DNA from: Micromonosporaceae bacterium
GTDB lineage: Bacteria; Actinomycetota; Actinomycetes; Mycobacteriales; Micromonosporaceae
Assembly: GCA_020027875.1 (NCBI GenBank)
Contig: JAHRHA010000026.1
Span: 1-59,979 of the forward strand
DNA length: 59,979 nt
Direction of reading: 5' to 3'
The position numbers were made by a program, and so were the translations under genes. Each line of letters opens with the position of its first letter. Position 1 is the first letter of the stretch. A model generated the notes under the pieces. The model was given only the letters and a program-made list of their open reading frames with translations, ran no database searches and was not told the DNA's origin. Positions 8,190 through 16,485 of this stretch are shown here, piece by piece.

Positions 8190-9350
8190 ATGAATTTCGA
8201 CCATACCCCCGAACAGGCCCAGCTGCGGGACGCGGTAGCGGCGATGGGAAAGCGGTACGGCCACCGGTACTTCGTGGAGAAGGCCAAGTCAGGTGGGCAC
8301 ACCGACGAGCTGTGGGCCGAGGCGGGCAAACTCGGCTACCTCGGCGTCAACGTGCCGTCCCAGTACGGCGGAGGTGGTGGGGGCATCACAGAGCTGGCCA
8401 TTGTATGCGAGGAGCTGGCCGCCGCCGGCTGCCCGCTCCTCCTGCTGCTGGTGTCACCGGCGATCGCGGCGACCATCATCGCCAAGCACGGGACAACCGG
8501 CCAGCGGGAGCGCTTCCTGCCTGGGATCGCCGATGGGACGCTCAAGATTGTTTTCGCGATCACGGAACCGGAGGCGGGCTCCAACTTCCACCGACTCTCC
8601 ACTGTGGCCCGTCGCGATGGCGACGACTGGGTGATCAGTGGCCGGAAGTGTTTCATCTCGGGCGTGGACGAGGCTCCCCTCGTGCTCGTGGTCGCCCGCA
8701 CCGAGGACGCGGGGACCGGCAGGCTCGCCCCAGCGCTGTTCGTGGTCCCGACCGACGCCGCTGGACTCACCAAGTCCCGGCTCGAGATGGAGATCGTCTC
8801 GCCCGAGAACCAATGGATGGTCTATCTTGACGACGTCCGCGTGCCGGGCGAGGCGCTGATCGGAGAGGACACATCGGCGGGCCTGCCGGCCCTGTTCTCC
8901 GGCCTCAACCCAGAGCGCATCACGGCGGCCGCGATGGGGGTCGGCACGGCACGCTACGCCCTGGAGCGTGCGTCGTCCTATGTGTCCAGCCGGTCAGTGT
9001 GGGGTCGGCCGATCGGTATGCACCAGGGCGTCGCCCACCCCCTCGCACACGCCGCGATCCAGGTGGAGCTGGCCCGGCTGATGGTCGCGAAGGCGGCGGC
9101 GCTGTACGACTCGGGCCGCGACCTGGAGGCCGGTGTGGCCGCGAACATGGCCAAGTACGCCTCATCAGAGGCGGCGACGCTCGCCGTGGACACCGCGATC
9201 CAGGCCCACGGCGGCAATGGAATGACCACGGAGTACGGGATTGCGACGCTTCTCGGCGGCGTGCGCGCCGGGCGGATCGCCCCGGTGAGTCGGGAGATGA
9301 TCCTCAACTTCGTGTCCCAGCACATCCTGGGCCAGGACAAGTCCTACTGA
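8190..9350 (+). CDS. Acyl-CoA dehydrogenase family protein
   Basis: A 386-residue flavoprotein at the end of the operon, with ITEPEAGSNFHRLSTVARRD, SGRKCFISG and QAHGGNGMTTEYGI. At the position of the catalytic Glu of medium-chain enzymes it reads IAPVSREM, without the usual YEGT or AGTSE pattern. The base must therefore lie elsewhere, or the enzyme may do different flavin chemistry. The start at 8190 has GAGGAG at 8177-8182 and lies 24 nt after the alpha-subunit stop. It faces the kinase gene convergently, with 18 nt between stops, and probably catalyses another oxidation step of the same pathway. Confidence 0.85.
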   Translation: MNFDHTPEQAQLRDAVAAMGKRYGHRYFVEKAKSGGHTDELWAEAGKLGYLGVNVPSQYGGGGGGITELAIVCEELAAAGCPLLLLLVSPAIAATIIAKHGTTGQRERFLPGIADGTLKIVFAITEPEAGSNFHRLSTVARRDGDDWVISGRKCFISGVDEAPLVLVVARTEDAGTGRLAPALFVVPTDAAGLTKSRLEMEIVSPENQWMVYLDDVRVPGEALIGEDTSAGLPALFSGLNPERITAAAMGVGTARYALERASSYVSSRSVWGRPIGMHQGVAHPLAHAAIQVELARLMVAKAAALYDSGRDLEAGVAANMAKYASSEAATLAVDTAIQAHGGNGMTTEYGIATLLGGVRAGRIAPVSREMILNFVSQHILGQDKSY

Positions 9351-9368
9351 CCCACCGCACAACCGGAG

Positions 9369-10520
9369 CTAGCGCGGGTGCGGCCAGCCCGGCAGTGGCC
9401 CGGTCGCGGTCGGCCCATCCATAGCGCGAGGGGCCGGCGTAGGCGGGTCCAGAGTGGCCGACGGCTGCGTTGGCTCCTCGTGGGTCGGCGGCCGCGGAGC
9501 GGGCGTGGCCGGGGATATCAACGGACCGACCGATCGCATCATCATCGTCGGGTCGGGGTCGCGCTGGATACCGGCCAGCTCGTCTCGGAGCTCGGCGGCC
9601 GTGGGTCGGGAGGCCGGGTCGTTGCGCATTCCGCGGCGGAGGAGGGCGGTCAACTCAGCCGGGGCGCCCGGCAGATCCGGAACCGGCTCGTCGAACATGT
9701 CGACCAGCGAGAGAAGTGTCGGGTTGTGGTTGTCCTGCCAGCGTGGCGGACGTCCGCGCATCAGCGCGTACAAGGTGGCGCAGAGTCCGTAGATGTCGGA
9801 GGCCGGCACCGGCCGGCCGTGGTGGAACATCTCCGGCGCCGCATACGCCGGCGTGAGCTCCAGCGTGATGGAGGACTCACGCGTCTCGGCGAGCACCGCG
9901 AGGCCGAAATCGGCCAATGCCGGTTCGCCGAAGCGGGTGATGAGAATGTTCGCCGGCTTGACGTCGCGGTGCAGGACGCCCAGCGCGTGGGCGTCTGCGA
10001 GAGCATCGGCGATCTTGGCGCCGACGTCGCGAGCCTCCGCCGCCGAGAGCGGGTCGGACTTCATCCGGTCGGCGTACGTGCCCTCGCACAATTCCATGAT
10101 CATGTATGGATGGCCGTCCTCAGTCACGCCCACATCGATGAGATCCACGACGTGTGGATGGCTCGACATCCGCCCGGCCGCGCGCGCCTCGCGGACAAAG
10201 CGTCGCTGATCCTTGTCGCTCTCCAGCGTCCGGTTCTCCACCTTCACCGCGACCTCCCGGTACACCGAGACCTGGGTCGCGCGGTAGACCGTGGCGTAGC
10301 CGCCGTGCGCCACCACAGCGAGTCCGGTCAGGCCCGGAACGGCAGGCAGGGCGGTGGGCGCATTGTCGCTTCGGGATGCACTGTCGCTTCGGGATGCACT
10401 GTCGCCCACGGATGCACCGTCACTCACGGATGCACCGTACGCCACGACGGGGCTCGCAGACGTCGGCCAACCCGCCAATCCGATCAGGAGGCTCCCGCCC
10501 AGCTCCCTGGCGGGGCACAC
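9369..10520 (-). CDS. Serine/threonine protein kinase, cytoplasmic
   Basis: The 383-residue kinase has a glycine loop HGGYATVY (about 72-79), AVKVE with Lys93, HRDVKPANIL with Asp186, DFG at 204-206 and an APE-type AAPEM. The tail after about residue 320 is Pro/Thr-rich. No membrane span follows the kinase domain, unlike PknB-type receptors. The GTG at 10520 is 6 nt from the cyclase stop and lacks a clear ribosome site, so translation may be coupled; a start nearer the kinase domain is possible. Residues about 30-53 (ASVSDG-type) come from four 18-bp DNA repeats. Co-transcription with the cyclase suggests joint signalling. Confidence 0.85.
   Translation of the reverse strand: MCPARELGGSLLIGLAGWPTSASPVVAYGASVSDGASVGDSASRSDSASRSDNAPTALPAVPGLTGLAVVAHGGYATVYRATQVSVYREVAVKVENRTLESDKDQRRFVREARAAGRMSSHPHVVDLIDVGVTEDGHPYMIMELCEGTYADRMKSDPLSAAEARDVGAKIADALADAHALGVLHRDVKPANILITRFGEPALADFGLAVLAETRESSITLELTPAYAAPEMFHHGRPVPASDIYGLCATLYALMRGRPPRWQDNHNPTLLSLVDMFDEPVPDLPGAPAELTALLRRGMRNDPASRPTAAELRDELAGIQRDPDPTMMMRSVGPLISPATPAPRPPTHEEPTQPSATLDPPTPAPRAMDGPTATGPLPGWPHPR
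10364..10435 (-). repeat. Four 18-bp tandem repeats in the kinase N-terminus
   Basis: Units begin at 10364, 10382, 10400 and 10418. They encode six-residue ASVSDG/ASRSDS-like units ahead of the kinase domain. The two units at 10364-10399 are identical, indicating recent expansion. Eighteen is a multiple of 3, so frame is kept. Confidence 0.92.
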
Positions 10521-10526
10521 TCAAGA

Positions 10527-13500
10527 TCAAGTTACGGCCGCCAGCGCCGCGTCCGCGGCCGGGCGCTCGCTCGTCTGCTGCGTGGCGTAGGCCGACCGCA
10601 CCGCTGCCGACGCGATCGTGCGGGCCTCCTCGACCTCTCCCGCCGCGGCCAGCACCCGCGCCAAGACCCGTGCAGCGACGACGCGCGCCCGAACGTCATC
10701 CGCCGGGAGATCGACCGCCCGTCGTGCCGCCGCGAGCGCCTTATCCACGTGGCCCGCCGCCAATAGCGCCGAGGCGTACTCGGCCACTGCGTGTCGCCGG
10801 GACATCAGCACCGACGGCGCGGCGTCGAGTTCAGCCACCTCGCTCAGCGCGGCGAGGGCCGCATCGACGTCGCCCACCGCCAATCGGGCGCATCCAAGCA
10901 GCACCCGGGGGCCTACCCGGGCCGCCTCGACCGCATCGTGTGACTTGATGACAGCCAACACCGCGTGTGCGTCGGACTCAGCGCTCACCGGGTCACCAAT
11001 GTCGAGGCAGGCAAATCCATGGATCGTACTGGCCATCGCGAGCAGGAGTGGATGCCCCGTGCGCTCGCCGTAGCGGCAGGCGTCCGAGAGCAGGTCCACG
11101 GCGTGGCCTGCCTCGCCGACGCCGCGCGCCACCACGCCACGGACCACCAGGGCCAGGCCGCGGCCCCAGTCGTCGTCGATCTCGTCGAACTCCCGGTAGG
11201 CCCGGCGGGCCTCGCGGTCGGCGGACGAGAGATCGCCGAGTTCGGCCGCCGCGAACGCCCCCACCGCGCGCAGTGTTCCGACGGCCCAGTGTTCGCCCAC
11301 CCTCTCGCCGAAGGGGAGAAACGCATGCGCCAGCCGCCGCGCCTCGTGCAGGCGCCCGGCTAGCAACCGGGTGAACGCCGTCGTCCCGCGCAGCCAGGCC
11401 CGCCCGCTCGCGTCCCCGAGTTCGGCGAACAGACGAGCCGCCCGTCCGAGGGTCGCATCCGCGGCGGCGAAATCGCCGAGCGTCGTGGCTACCCAGGCGA
11501 GGTTCTGCAGCGCCCAAGCCTGGCCGCGCCGGTCCCCCGACCCCTCGGCGATCGCCAGCGCCTCCTGAAAGCCAGACTGCGCCTCGTGCAGGCGGCCGCG
11601 GCGATACTCCTCCATGCCGATGCGCCGCAACGCCTCCGCCCGCTCCGCGGGCAACGCGGCCGAGGCAGCGACCGCCAATGACTCCTGCCAGGCCCGGTCT
11701 CCTCGTTCGGAGTCGCCCAGCATGAGGTGGGCGCGACCGGCGACGAGCAACGAGCGCGCCCTGCTCTCGGCATCGTCGACAGCGTCGGCGCCAGCCTGCT
11801 CCGCCTCGGCGAGCGCCTCCCTCGTACGACCCAGTTGTAGCAACGCGCTGGCACGGACCAACCGGTCCGCGGCGGGCAGCGCACCACCGCTGAGAACCAC
11901 GGCCCGCTGCGACAGGTCGGCCGCCTGACCGGGCTCTCCGGCCCGGATCGCGCGCCGGGCGAGCCGGCTCAGCGCGGCCACCCCGAGCGGGGCCACCGAT
12001 CGAGCCGCGGCCTCCGGGCGCAGGCTTACCGCGTCGGCCAGCGAAGCCGCCCGCTCCGCCTGGTCGGCGATGAACGCGTCCAGCGTGTCGATCGTCCAGC
12101 CCAGACTCGGTACGGGCAAAGCCAGGCCAGCCGCCCAGCGCGCTAACCGAGCATGGCGGTCGGCGAGATCCGCCTTGCCCACGCCCGCGTAGGCAGCCTC
12201 CCGCATCAACGGGGTGGCGAAGAGGTAGCCACCCCGGGTAGGCAACAGCATCCGCCGATGCAACAGTTCATCGAGCGCCCGGCCAAGGTCGATCGCGGCG
12301 ACGGCCGAGGGTCGGGTATCAGCGGCCGAGCGTTGATCCCGTATTGCGGCCAGAGCCGCCGTCGGCACGGCATCCCCGACCACAGCGGCGTCCCGAAGCA
12401 CGGCCCGCGAGTTGGCGGGGAGCGCGTCGATGCGCGCCGCGAGCACAGCCGCAAGATCACGCGTGAGCAGCCGCCCCGACAGCGACTGCGGAGCGAGGTG
12501 CCAGCCCGCACCCTCCCGACGGGTCAACGCCCCGCGTTCGAGCAGCAGGGTCACGAGCTCGGCCAGGTAGAACGGGTTGCCCTGGGCGGTGGCGAGGAGC
12601 CGGTCGGCGTCCGGGGCCGGCAGCCGACCGCCGCCAAGGTACGCGGAGAGCAGGCGCGCTGAATCGGCCCCGCGCAGCGGCGGCAACGGGTGCACTTCAG
12701 CGTCGGCGAGGCGATTCAACGCGCCGGCGGAACGGACCATTTCCGGCCGACCGAGCAGCACGACCAGGACCGGGCCAACGAGCCGATTGAGGGTCGCACC
12801 CAGCGCGTCCACGGTCTGGTGGCTCGCATCGTGAAGGTCATCCACGATCACTACGAGCGGGGCCTCCGACGCGAGGGCGGAGAGCAACTCGGCCACCGCA
12901 CCCGGGGCGGCCTCGTGCTCACCCTCGGTGTGGTCCAGTACGGCCCGCTCGACACCGAGGCGGCCTTCTCGGTCCATGGCCGGGTCGGCGTAGCCGAGCA
13001 GGGCGAGCAGCTGCTCGGTCGGCAGCCGGGGCGGAGTGCCCGTGCGCCGCCCCACAATCTGGGCAACCCGGCGCAGCCGCTCCTCGGCGACGGCGCGGGT
13101 CGCCGCCACGCTCGGCTGGTCGGGCAGGCCTACCGCGACGCGGACAAGGTCGGCGAGCGGGCCTAGACGCCAACGCTCCCCGTACGCGGCGCACCGCACC
13201 GATAGCACCCGCGCACCGCCCGTACCTCGGTCGAAGCTGGCCGCGAACGTCGCCACCTCCGCCGCAAGGCGGGATTTGCCAAGGCCCGCATCCGCAGTAA
13301 GCACAAGCACCTGCGCCTCCCCGCGATCGACTACCTCCGCGAGGCGGCTCGCCACCAACGCCATCTCGGTTTCCCGACCGACGAAGGGCCCCTCGTCGCC
13401 GAGGCCGGACCGGGTGCCCGGCGCGTCGAGCGGACCGAGCAGCTCGTACGCTTCCACGGCTTGGCGCTTTCCCTTGAGGCGCAAGGGAAGCAGGCGGCGC

Positions 13501-14072
13501 CACGACACGACGTGGCGGGTAGTCGCGCTGGTCGCGGCGCCCGCGTAGACCGTGCCGACCATCGCGGCATCCGCTAGACGGGCAGCTGTGTTCACCGTGT
13601 CTCCGATCACGGTGTACTCCAGCGACGCCTGCACGCCCGCGACGACCTCGCCCGTGTTGATGCCGACCCGAAGGCCGGCCGGGGCGCCACCACCGCGCTC
13701 GTCGTCGAGGACCCGGCGCACCGCCCTTTGCATGGACAGGGACGCGCGGACGGCGCGCTCGGGGTCGTCCTCGTGGGCCACCGGCGCTCCGAAGACCGCC
13801 ATGATGCCATCTCCGGTGAGCTTGTCGACATGCCCGCCGAAGGTCTTCACCGCACCGGCGAGCGCCGCTAGCACCCGATCGGTCACGGCCCCGACGCGTT
13901 CCGGGTCGACACCCTCGGCCCACGCGGTGAAATCGGACAGGTCGCCGAAGAGCACAGTGACGACCCGCCGCTCGGCGGCGGGAAGCCCGGCGGCGGCAGG
14001 CAGCGCGCCGCCGCAGCTGTGGCAGAACCGCGCGCCGGGCACTGTCACCGTGCCGCACACCGGACAGGTCAT
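10527..14072 (-). CDS. Zinc-ribbon/adenylate cyclase/AAA ATPase/TPR signalling protein
   Basis: The 1181-residue protein has a zinc ribbon (Cys3, Cys6, Cys17, Cys20), then a class III cyclase domain with FGDLSDFT, KLTGDGIMAVFG and YTVIGDTVNTAARL. The metal Asp residues, substrate Lys and Asp and the transition-state Asn/Arg pair are visible, which fits an active adenylate cyclase. Next is an AAA domain (Walker A ADAGLGKS, Walker B VVIVDDLHD), and a long helical TPR-like C-terminal half follows. The ATG at 14072 with GGGGA upstream begins directly at the zinc ribbon; an earlier in-frame extension overlaps the next gene. It would make cAMP, and the partial gene at the window start encodes a Crp that could read it. 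Confidence 0.88.
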   Translation of the reverse strand: MTCPVCGTVTVPGARFCHSCGGALPAAAGLPAAERRVVTVLFGDLSDFTAWAEGVDPERVGAVTDRVLAALAGAVKTFGGHVDKLTGDGIMAVFGAPVAHEDDPERAVRASLSMQRAVRRVLDDERGGGAPAGLRVGINTGEVVAGVQASLEYTVIGDTVNTAARLADAAMVGTVYAGAATSATTRHVVSWRRLLPLRLKGKRQAVEAYELLGPLDAPGTRSGLGDEGPFVGRETEMALVASRLAEVVDRGEAQVLVLTADAGLGKSRLAAEVATFAASFDRGTGGARVLSVRCAAYGERWRLGPLADLVRVAVGLPDQPSVAATRAVAEERLRRVAQIVGRRTGTPPRLPTEQLLALLGYADPAMDREGRLGVERAVLDHTEGEHEAAPGAVAELLSALASEAPLVVIVDDLHDASHQTVDALGATLNRLVGPVLVVLLGRPEMVRSAGALNRLADAEVHPLPPLRGADSARLLSAYLGGGRLPAPDADRLLATAQGNPFYLAELVTLLLERGALTRREGAGWHLAPQSLSGRLLTRDLAAVLAARIDALPANSRAVLRDAAVVGDAVPTAALAAIRDQRSAADTRPSAVAAIDLGRALDELLHRRMLLPTRGGYLFATPLMREAAYAGVGKADLADRHARLARWAAGLALPVPSLGWTIDTLDAFIADQAERAASLADAVSLRPEAAARSVAPLGVAALSRLARRAIRAGEPGQAADLSQRAVVLSGGALPAADRLVRASALLQLGRTREALAEAEQAGADAVDDAESRARSLLVAGRAHLMLGDSERGDRAWQESLAVAASAALPAERAEALRRIGMEEYRRGRLHEAQSGFQEALAIAEGSGDRRGQAWALQNLAWVATTLGDFAAADATLGRAARLFAELGDASGRAWLRGTTAFTRLLAGRLHEARRLAHAFLPFGERVGEHWAVGTLRAVGAFAAAELGDLSSADREARRAYREFDEIDDDWGRGLALVVRGVVARGVGEAGHAVDLLSDACRYGERTGHPLLLAMASTIHGFACLDIGDPVSAESDAHAVLAVIKSHDAVEAARVGPRVLLGCARLAVGDVDAALAALSEVAELDAAPSVLMSRRHAVAEYASALLAAGHVDKALAAARRAVDLPADDVRARVVAARVLARVLAAAGEVEEARTIASAAVRSAYATQQTSERPAADAALAAVT

Positions 14073-14109
14073 GCGCGGTCCCCGCGCGGGGCCTGCCACC
14101 GTGGGGTGC

Positions 14110-14934
14110 TCACGGCGGGTCCAACCTCGACACCGGCCCGTTCGATTCCCGCTCATGCAGGAACGCAAGCTGTGCCTTCACTGAGAGTTCGGCCGCCGGC
14201 CATAACGCCCGGTCCACATCGGCGTAGACGACGGCAACGACCTCGGTCGACGTCCGCGCGCCGGCAGCCAGCGCCCCGCGGACCTGTTCGAGCCGGGCAA
14301 GGCGATGGTCGAGGTAGAACCGGGCGGCCGCCGCGCAATCCCCGAGGGCCGGCCCATGACCCGGCATGACTGGCACTGGGCCCAACTTTTCCAGCAGACG
14401 CAGGCTGTCCAGATAGTCACCGAGATCTCCGTCGGGATAGGCGACGACCGTCGTGCCGCGACCCAGGACCGTGTCGCCGGTGAAGACTGCCTGGTCGTCC
14501 CCGGTGAAGACCCAGAAACAGCAGGAGTCGCGCGTGTGCCCCGGCGTGGCGAGCCGCCGGATGCGCAGCCCGGCCGCCGTAAGGTCGACACCATCGACCG
14601 GGCCGTCGGCCACCCGCGCGCCGGTCATCCCGGCCAGGCGCGCAAGCCCGTCACGATGATCCGGATGACCGTGGGTCAACAGGATGACGGCAACCGGTCC
14701 GAGCGCGGCCACCGCCGAGAGATGTCCCTCGTCGAGCGGGCCTGGGTCGATCACAACGCACTCCTCGGCGCCGGGGCCGCGCAACACCCAGGTGTTCGTC
14801 CCGTCGAGCGTCATCGGGCCGGGGTTCGGTGCCCGTACAAGGGTCAGCCACCGCGGCAACTCCGGCAGGAGTGCCGCTGACGCCTGAGCTGAAGCTATGA
14901 GCCGCTCACTGCGCTCGCGCGAGTGCCCCACCAT
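14110..14934 (-). CDS. MBL-fold metallohydrolase
   Basis: The 274-residue beta-lactamase-fold hydrolase has the metal motif LLTHGHPDHRDG, and later ATPGHTRDSCCFW, FTGDTVLGRG and MPGHGPALG supply the other ligands. It is the counterpart, by position and similarity, of the gene next to crp in M. tuberculosis (Rv3677c), whose substrate is not established. The ATG at 14934 opens with GHSRERSERLI, encoded by a GCGCGAGCGCAGTGAGCGG stretch that looks like a dispersed short repeat captured at the N-terminus. The family-like sequence starts near LTLVRAPNPGPMTLDGTNTW, so a later start is possible. Confidence 0.85.
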   Translation of the reverse strand: MVGHSRERSERLIASAQASAALLPELPRWLTLVRAPNPGPMTLDGTNTWVLRGPGAEECVVIDPGPLDEGHLSAVAALGPVAVILLTHGHPDHRDGLARLAGMTGARVADGPVDGVDLTAAGLRIRRLATPGHTRDSCCFWVFTGDDQAVFTGDTVLGRGTTVVAYPDGDLGDYLDSLRLLEKLGPVPVMPGHGPALGDCAAAARFYLDHRLARLEQVRGALAAGARTSTEVVAVVYADVDRALWPAAELSVKAQLAFLHERESNGPVSRLDPP

Positions 14935-14983
14935 GTCAGCGATCGTACGGGCCGCCGCGCTCCCACCGAGGTGAGCGCCATGA

Positions 14984-15445
14984 TCAGCCGGAGACCTCCA
15001 CGATGGCCTCGACCTCAACGGGGGTACCCAGCGGCAATTCGAACACGCCGACCGCGCTGCGGGCGTGCCGGCCCGCCTCGCCGAAAACCGCCCCGAAGAG
15101 CTCACTTGCCCCGTTAATCACACCCGGCTGCCCGGTGAAGCCCTCGGCAGAAGCGACAAATCCGACAACCTTGACGACGCGCACCACCCGATCGAGCCCG
15201 ACCAGGGCCTCAATGGCGGCGATGGCATTCAGGGCGCACCGGGCGGCCAGCTCCTTCGCCTGCTCGGGCGAGACGTCTGCGCCGACCTTGCCGGTCGCGA
15301 GCAGCTTCCCATCCGCCATCGGCAGCTGGCCGGAGACGTAGACATGGTTACCACTGCGTACCGCCGGAATGTATGCCGCGGCAGGCGGTGTCACGGCCGG
15401 CAGCTCCAGGCCGAGTTCGGCGAGCCGGGCATGCGGGTCAGTCAT
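14984..15445 (-). CDS. RidA-family protein (YjgF/YER057c/UK114)
   Basis: The 153-residue protein has the RidA chorismate-mutase-like fold with SGNHVYVSGQLPMADG, LNAIAAIEALVGLDRVVRVV and a C-terminal RSAVGVFELPLGTPVEVEA. RidA proteins hydrolyse reactive enamine/imine intermediates; the longer type here (extra N-terminal AELGLELP) is common beside crp in actinobacteria. The conserved Arg of the RSAVGV segment is present. The ATG at 15445 shares one base with the stop of the DUF4177 gene (TGATG), so translation is coupled. Confidence 0.88.
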   Translation of the reverse strand: MTDPHARLAELGLELPAVTPPAAAYIPAVRSGNHVYVSGQLPMADGKLLATGKVGADVSPEQAKELAARCALNAIAAIEALVGLDRVVRVVKVVGFVASAEGFTGQPGVINGASELFGAVFGEAGRHARSAVGVFELPLGTPVEVEAIVEVSG

Positions 15446-15615
15446 CAGTCCCTACCCTTCGGACGCTTCATGTACGCGACGAGCTGCTCCGGATTGGGGC
15501 CGGGCACCACGGCGACGAGTTCCCAGCCGTCCTCGCCCCAGTTATCGAGGATCTGCTTGGTGGCGTGCACGAGCAGTGGCACGGTCGCGTACTCCCAGCG
15601 GTGCGTCGGCTGCAT
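15445..15615 (-). CDS. DUF4177-type small protein
   Basis: A 56-residue protein beginning MQPTHRWEYATVPLL and containing GEDGWELVAVVPGP, the hallmark of DUF4177 proteins, which are short and of unknown function. Its counterpart sits beside the RidA gene in M. tuberculosis (Rv3678A). The ATG at 15615 is chosen because the homologous sequence starts there; no clear ribosome site precedes it. The stop overlaps the RidA start. Confidence 0.8.
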   Translation of the reverse strand: MQPTHRWEYATVPLLVHATKQILDNWGEDGWELVAVVPGPNPEQLVAYMKRPKGRD

Positions 15616-15766
15616 AGGCGGCACATTAGCGTCTGAACCGCCGCCGCCCACGACGGGGCTGCTTCGCGGGGCTGCTCCGGCCCGGCGCCGGCAGGTAGCG
15701 TGGCGAGCCAACACCCGTCTGACTGGCCAACACCCGTCTGAATACGAAGCCCCGGAGCCAAGACGC

Positions 15767-16444
15767 ATGACCGAGCCGTACGCCGAACCGCCGTCGACGC
15801 CCTGGGCGCAACCGCCCTGGGTCCAGCCCGGCGACGGCCCGACCACACAACACCCGGGCGTCTCACCACAGACCGCACAAAACCCTCAGCTGTACCCCCC
15901 GCAGGTGTACCCGGCGCAGGTGTACCCCGCGCAGATGTACCCGGCGCAGGTGTACCCCGCCATGGGGCACCTCGAGCAACCCCCTGCGCAGACACCCCGC
16001 AAGCGGCGCACCGGCCTGATCATCTCCATCGTGCTCGCCGCTGTGGTCCTGCTCTGCGGCGGCGGCGGCATCACGGCGTACCTGCTCGTGCAGAACGCCC
16101 AGCCGCGGGGAGCTACGGAACCCAAGGCCGCGATCGAGGGATTCCTCACGGCCGTATTCACCAACCACAACTCAATTGAGGCGGCGAATTTCGTCTGCCC
16201 GGCCGCGCGCGACGACAACGAACTGGCCCACCTGGTGTCCGATGTGAAGGTGTTCGAGGAGAAGTACGCGTCACCCCGCACGCGCTGGGAGTACCCGCCG
16301 GTGCAGCCGGACGGGAAGCAGGCCAGCGCCACCGTCAAGCTGACCCTCACCACGGACAACGACCAGATCGCGGAGAAGCAGATCCGCCTGCTCCTGGTGG
16401 ACGACCGTGGCTGGTGGGTATGCGACGTCGAAGCGGCAACCTGA
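15767..16444 (+). CDS. Proline-rich single-pass membrane protein
   Basis: The 225-residue protein has a Pro/Gln/Tyr-rich N-terminal half with YPAQV units encoded by 15-bp repeats (about 15896-15955). A basic stop-transfer and membrane span (RKRRTGLIISIVLAAVV, about 75-105) follow, and then an extracellular domain of about 115 residues resembling DUF4878/lumazine-binding-like domains (AIEGFLTAVF, WWVCDVE). The ATG at 15767 has CCGGAG about 10 nt upstream. Two imperfect copies of GCCAACACCCGTCTGA lie just 5'. It is divergent from the DUF4177/RidA/MBL genes. Function unknown. Confidence 0.72.
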   Translation: MTEPYAEPPSTPWAQPPWVQPGDGPTTQHPGVSPQTAQNPQLYPPQVYPAQVYPAQMYPAQVYPAMGHLEQPPAQTPRKRRTGLIISIVLAAVVLLCGGGGITAYLLVQNAQPRGATEPKAAIEGFLTAVFTNHNSIEAANFVCPAARDDNELAHLVSDVKVFEEKYASPRTRWEYPPVQPDGKQASATVKLTLTTDNDQIAEKQIRLLLVDDRGWWVCDVEAAT

Positions 16445-16472
16445 GTCCGCGCTACCCGAAATAACCGACGCG

Positions 16473-16478
16473 TAACCT
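16473..16478 (+). promoter_or_regulatory. -10 box for leaderless first ATPase gene
   Basis: TAACCT at 16473-16478 is followed by exactly 7 nt and then the GTG at 16486. This matches a TANNNT box for a leaderless mRNA. No ribosome site is present, supporting the reading. Confidence 0.5.
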
Positions 16479-16485
16479 CGACGGT

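Noticed and set aside
14072..14168. Longer N-terminus for the cyclase protein
   Set aside because: The extension would overlap the MBL hydrolase gene and adds Arg-rich sequence before the zinc ribbon, while the ATG at 14072 has a suitable upstream site.
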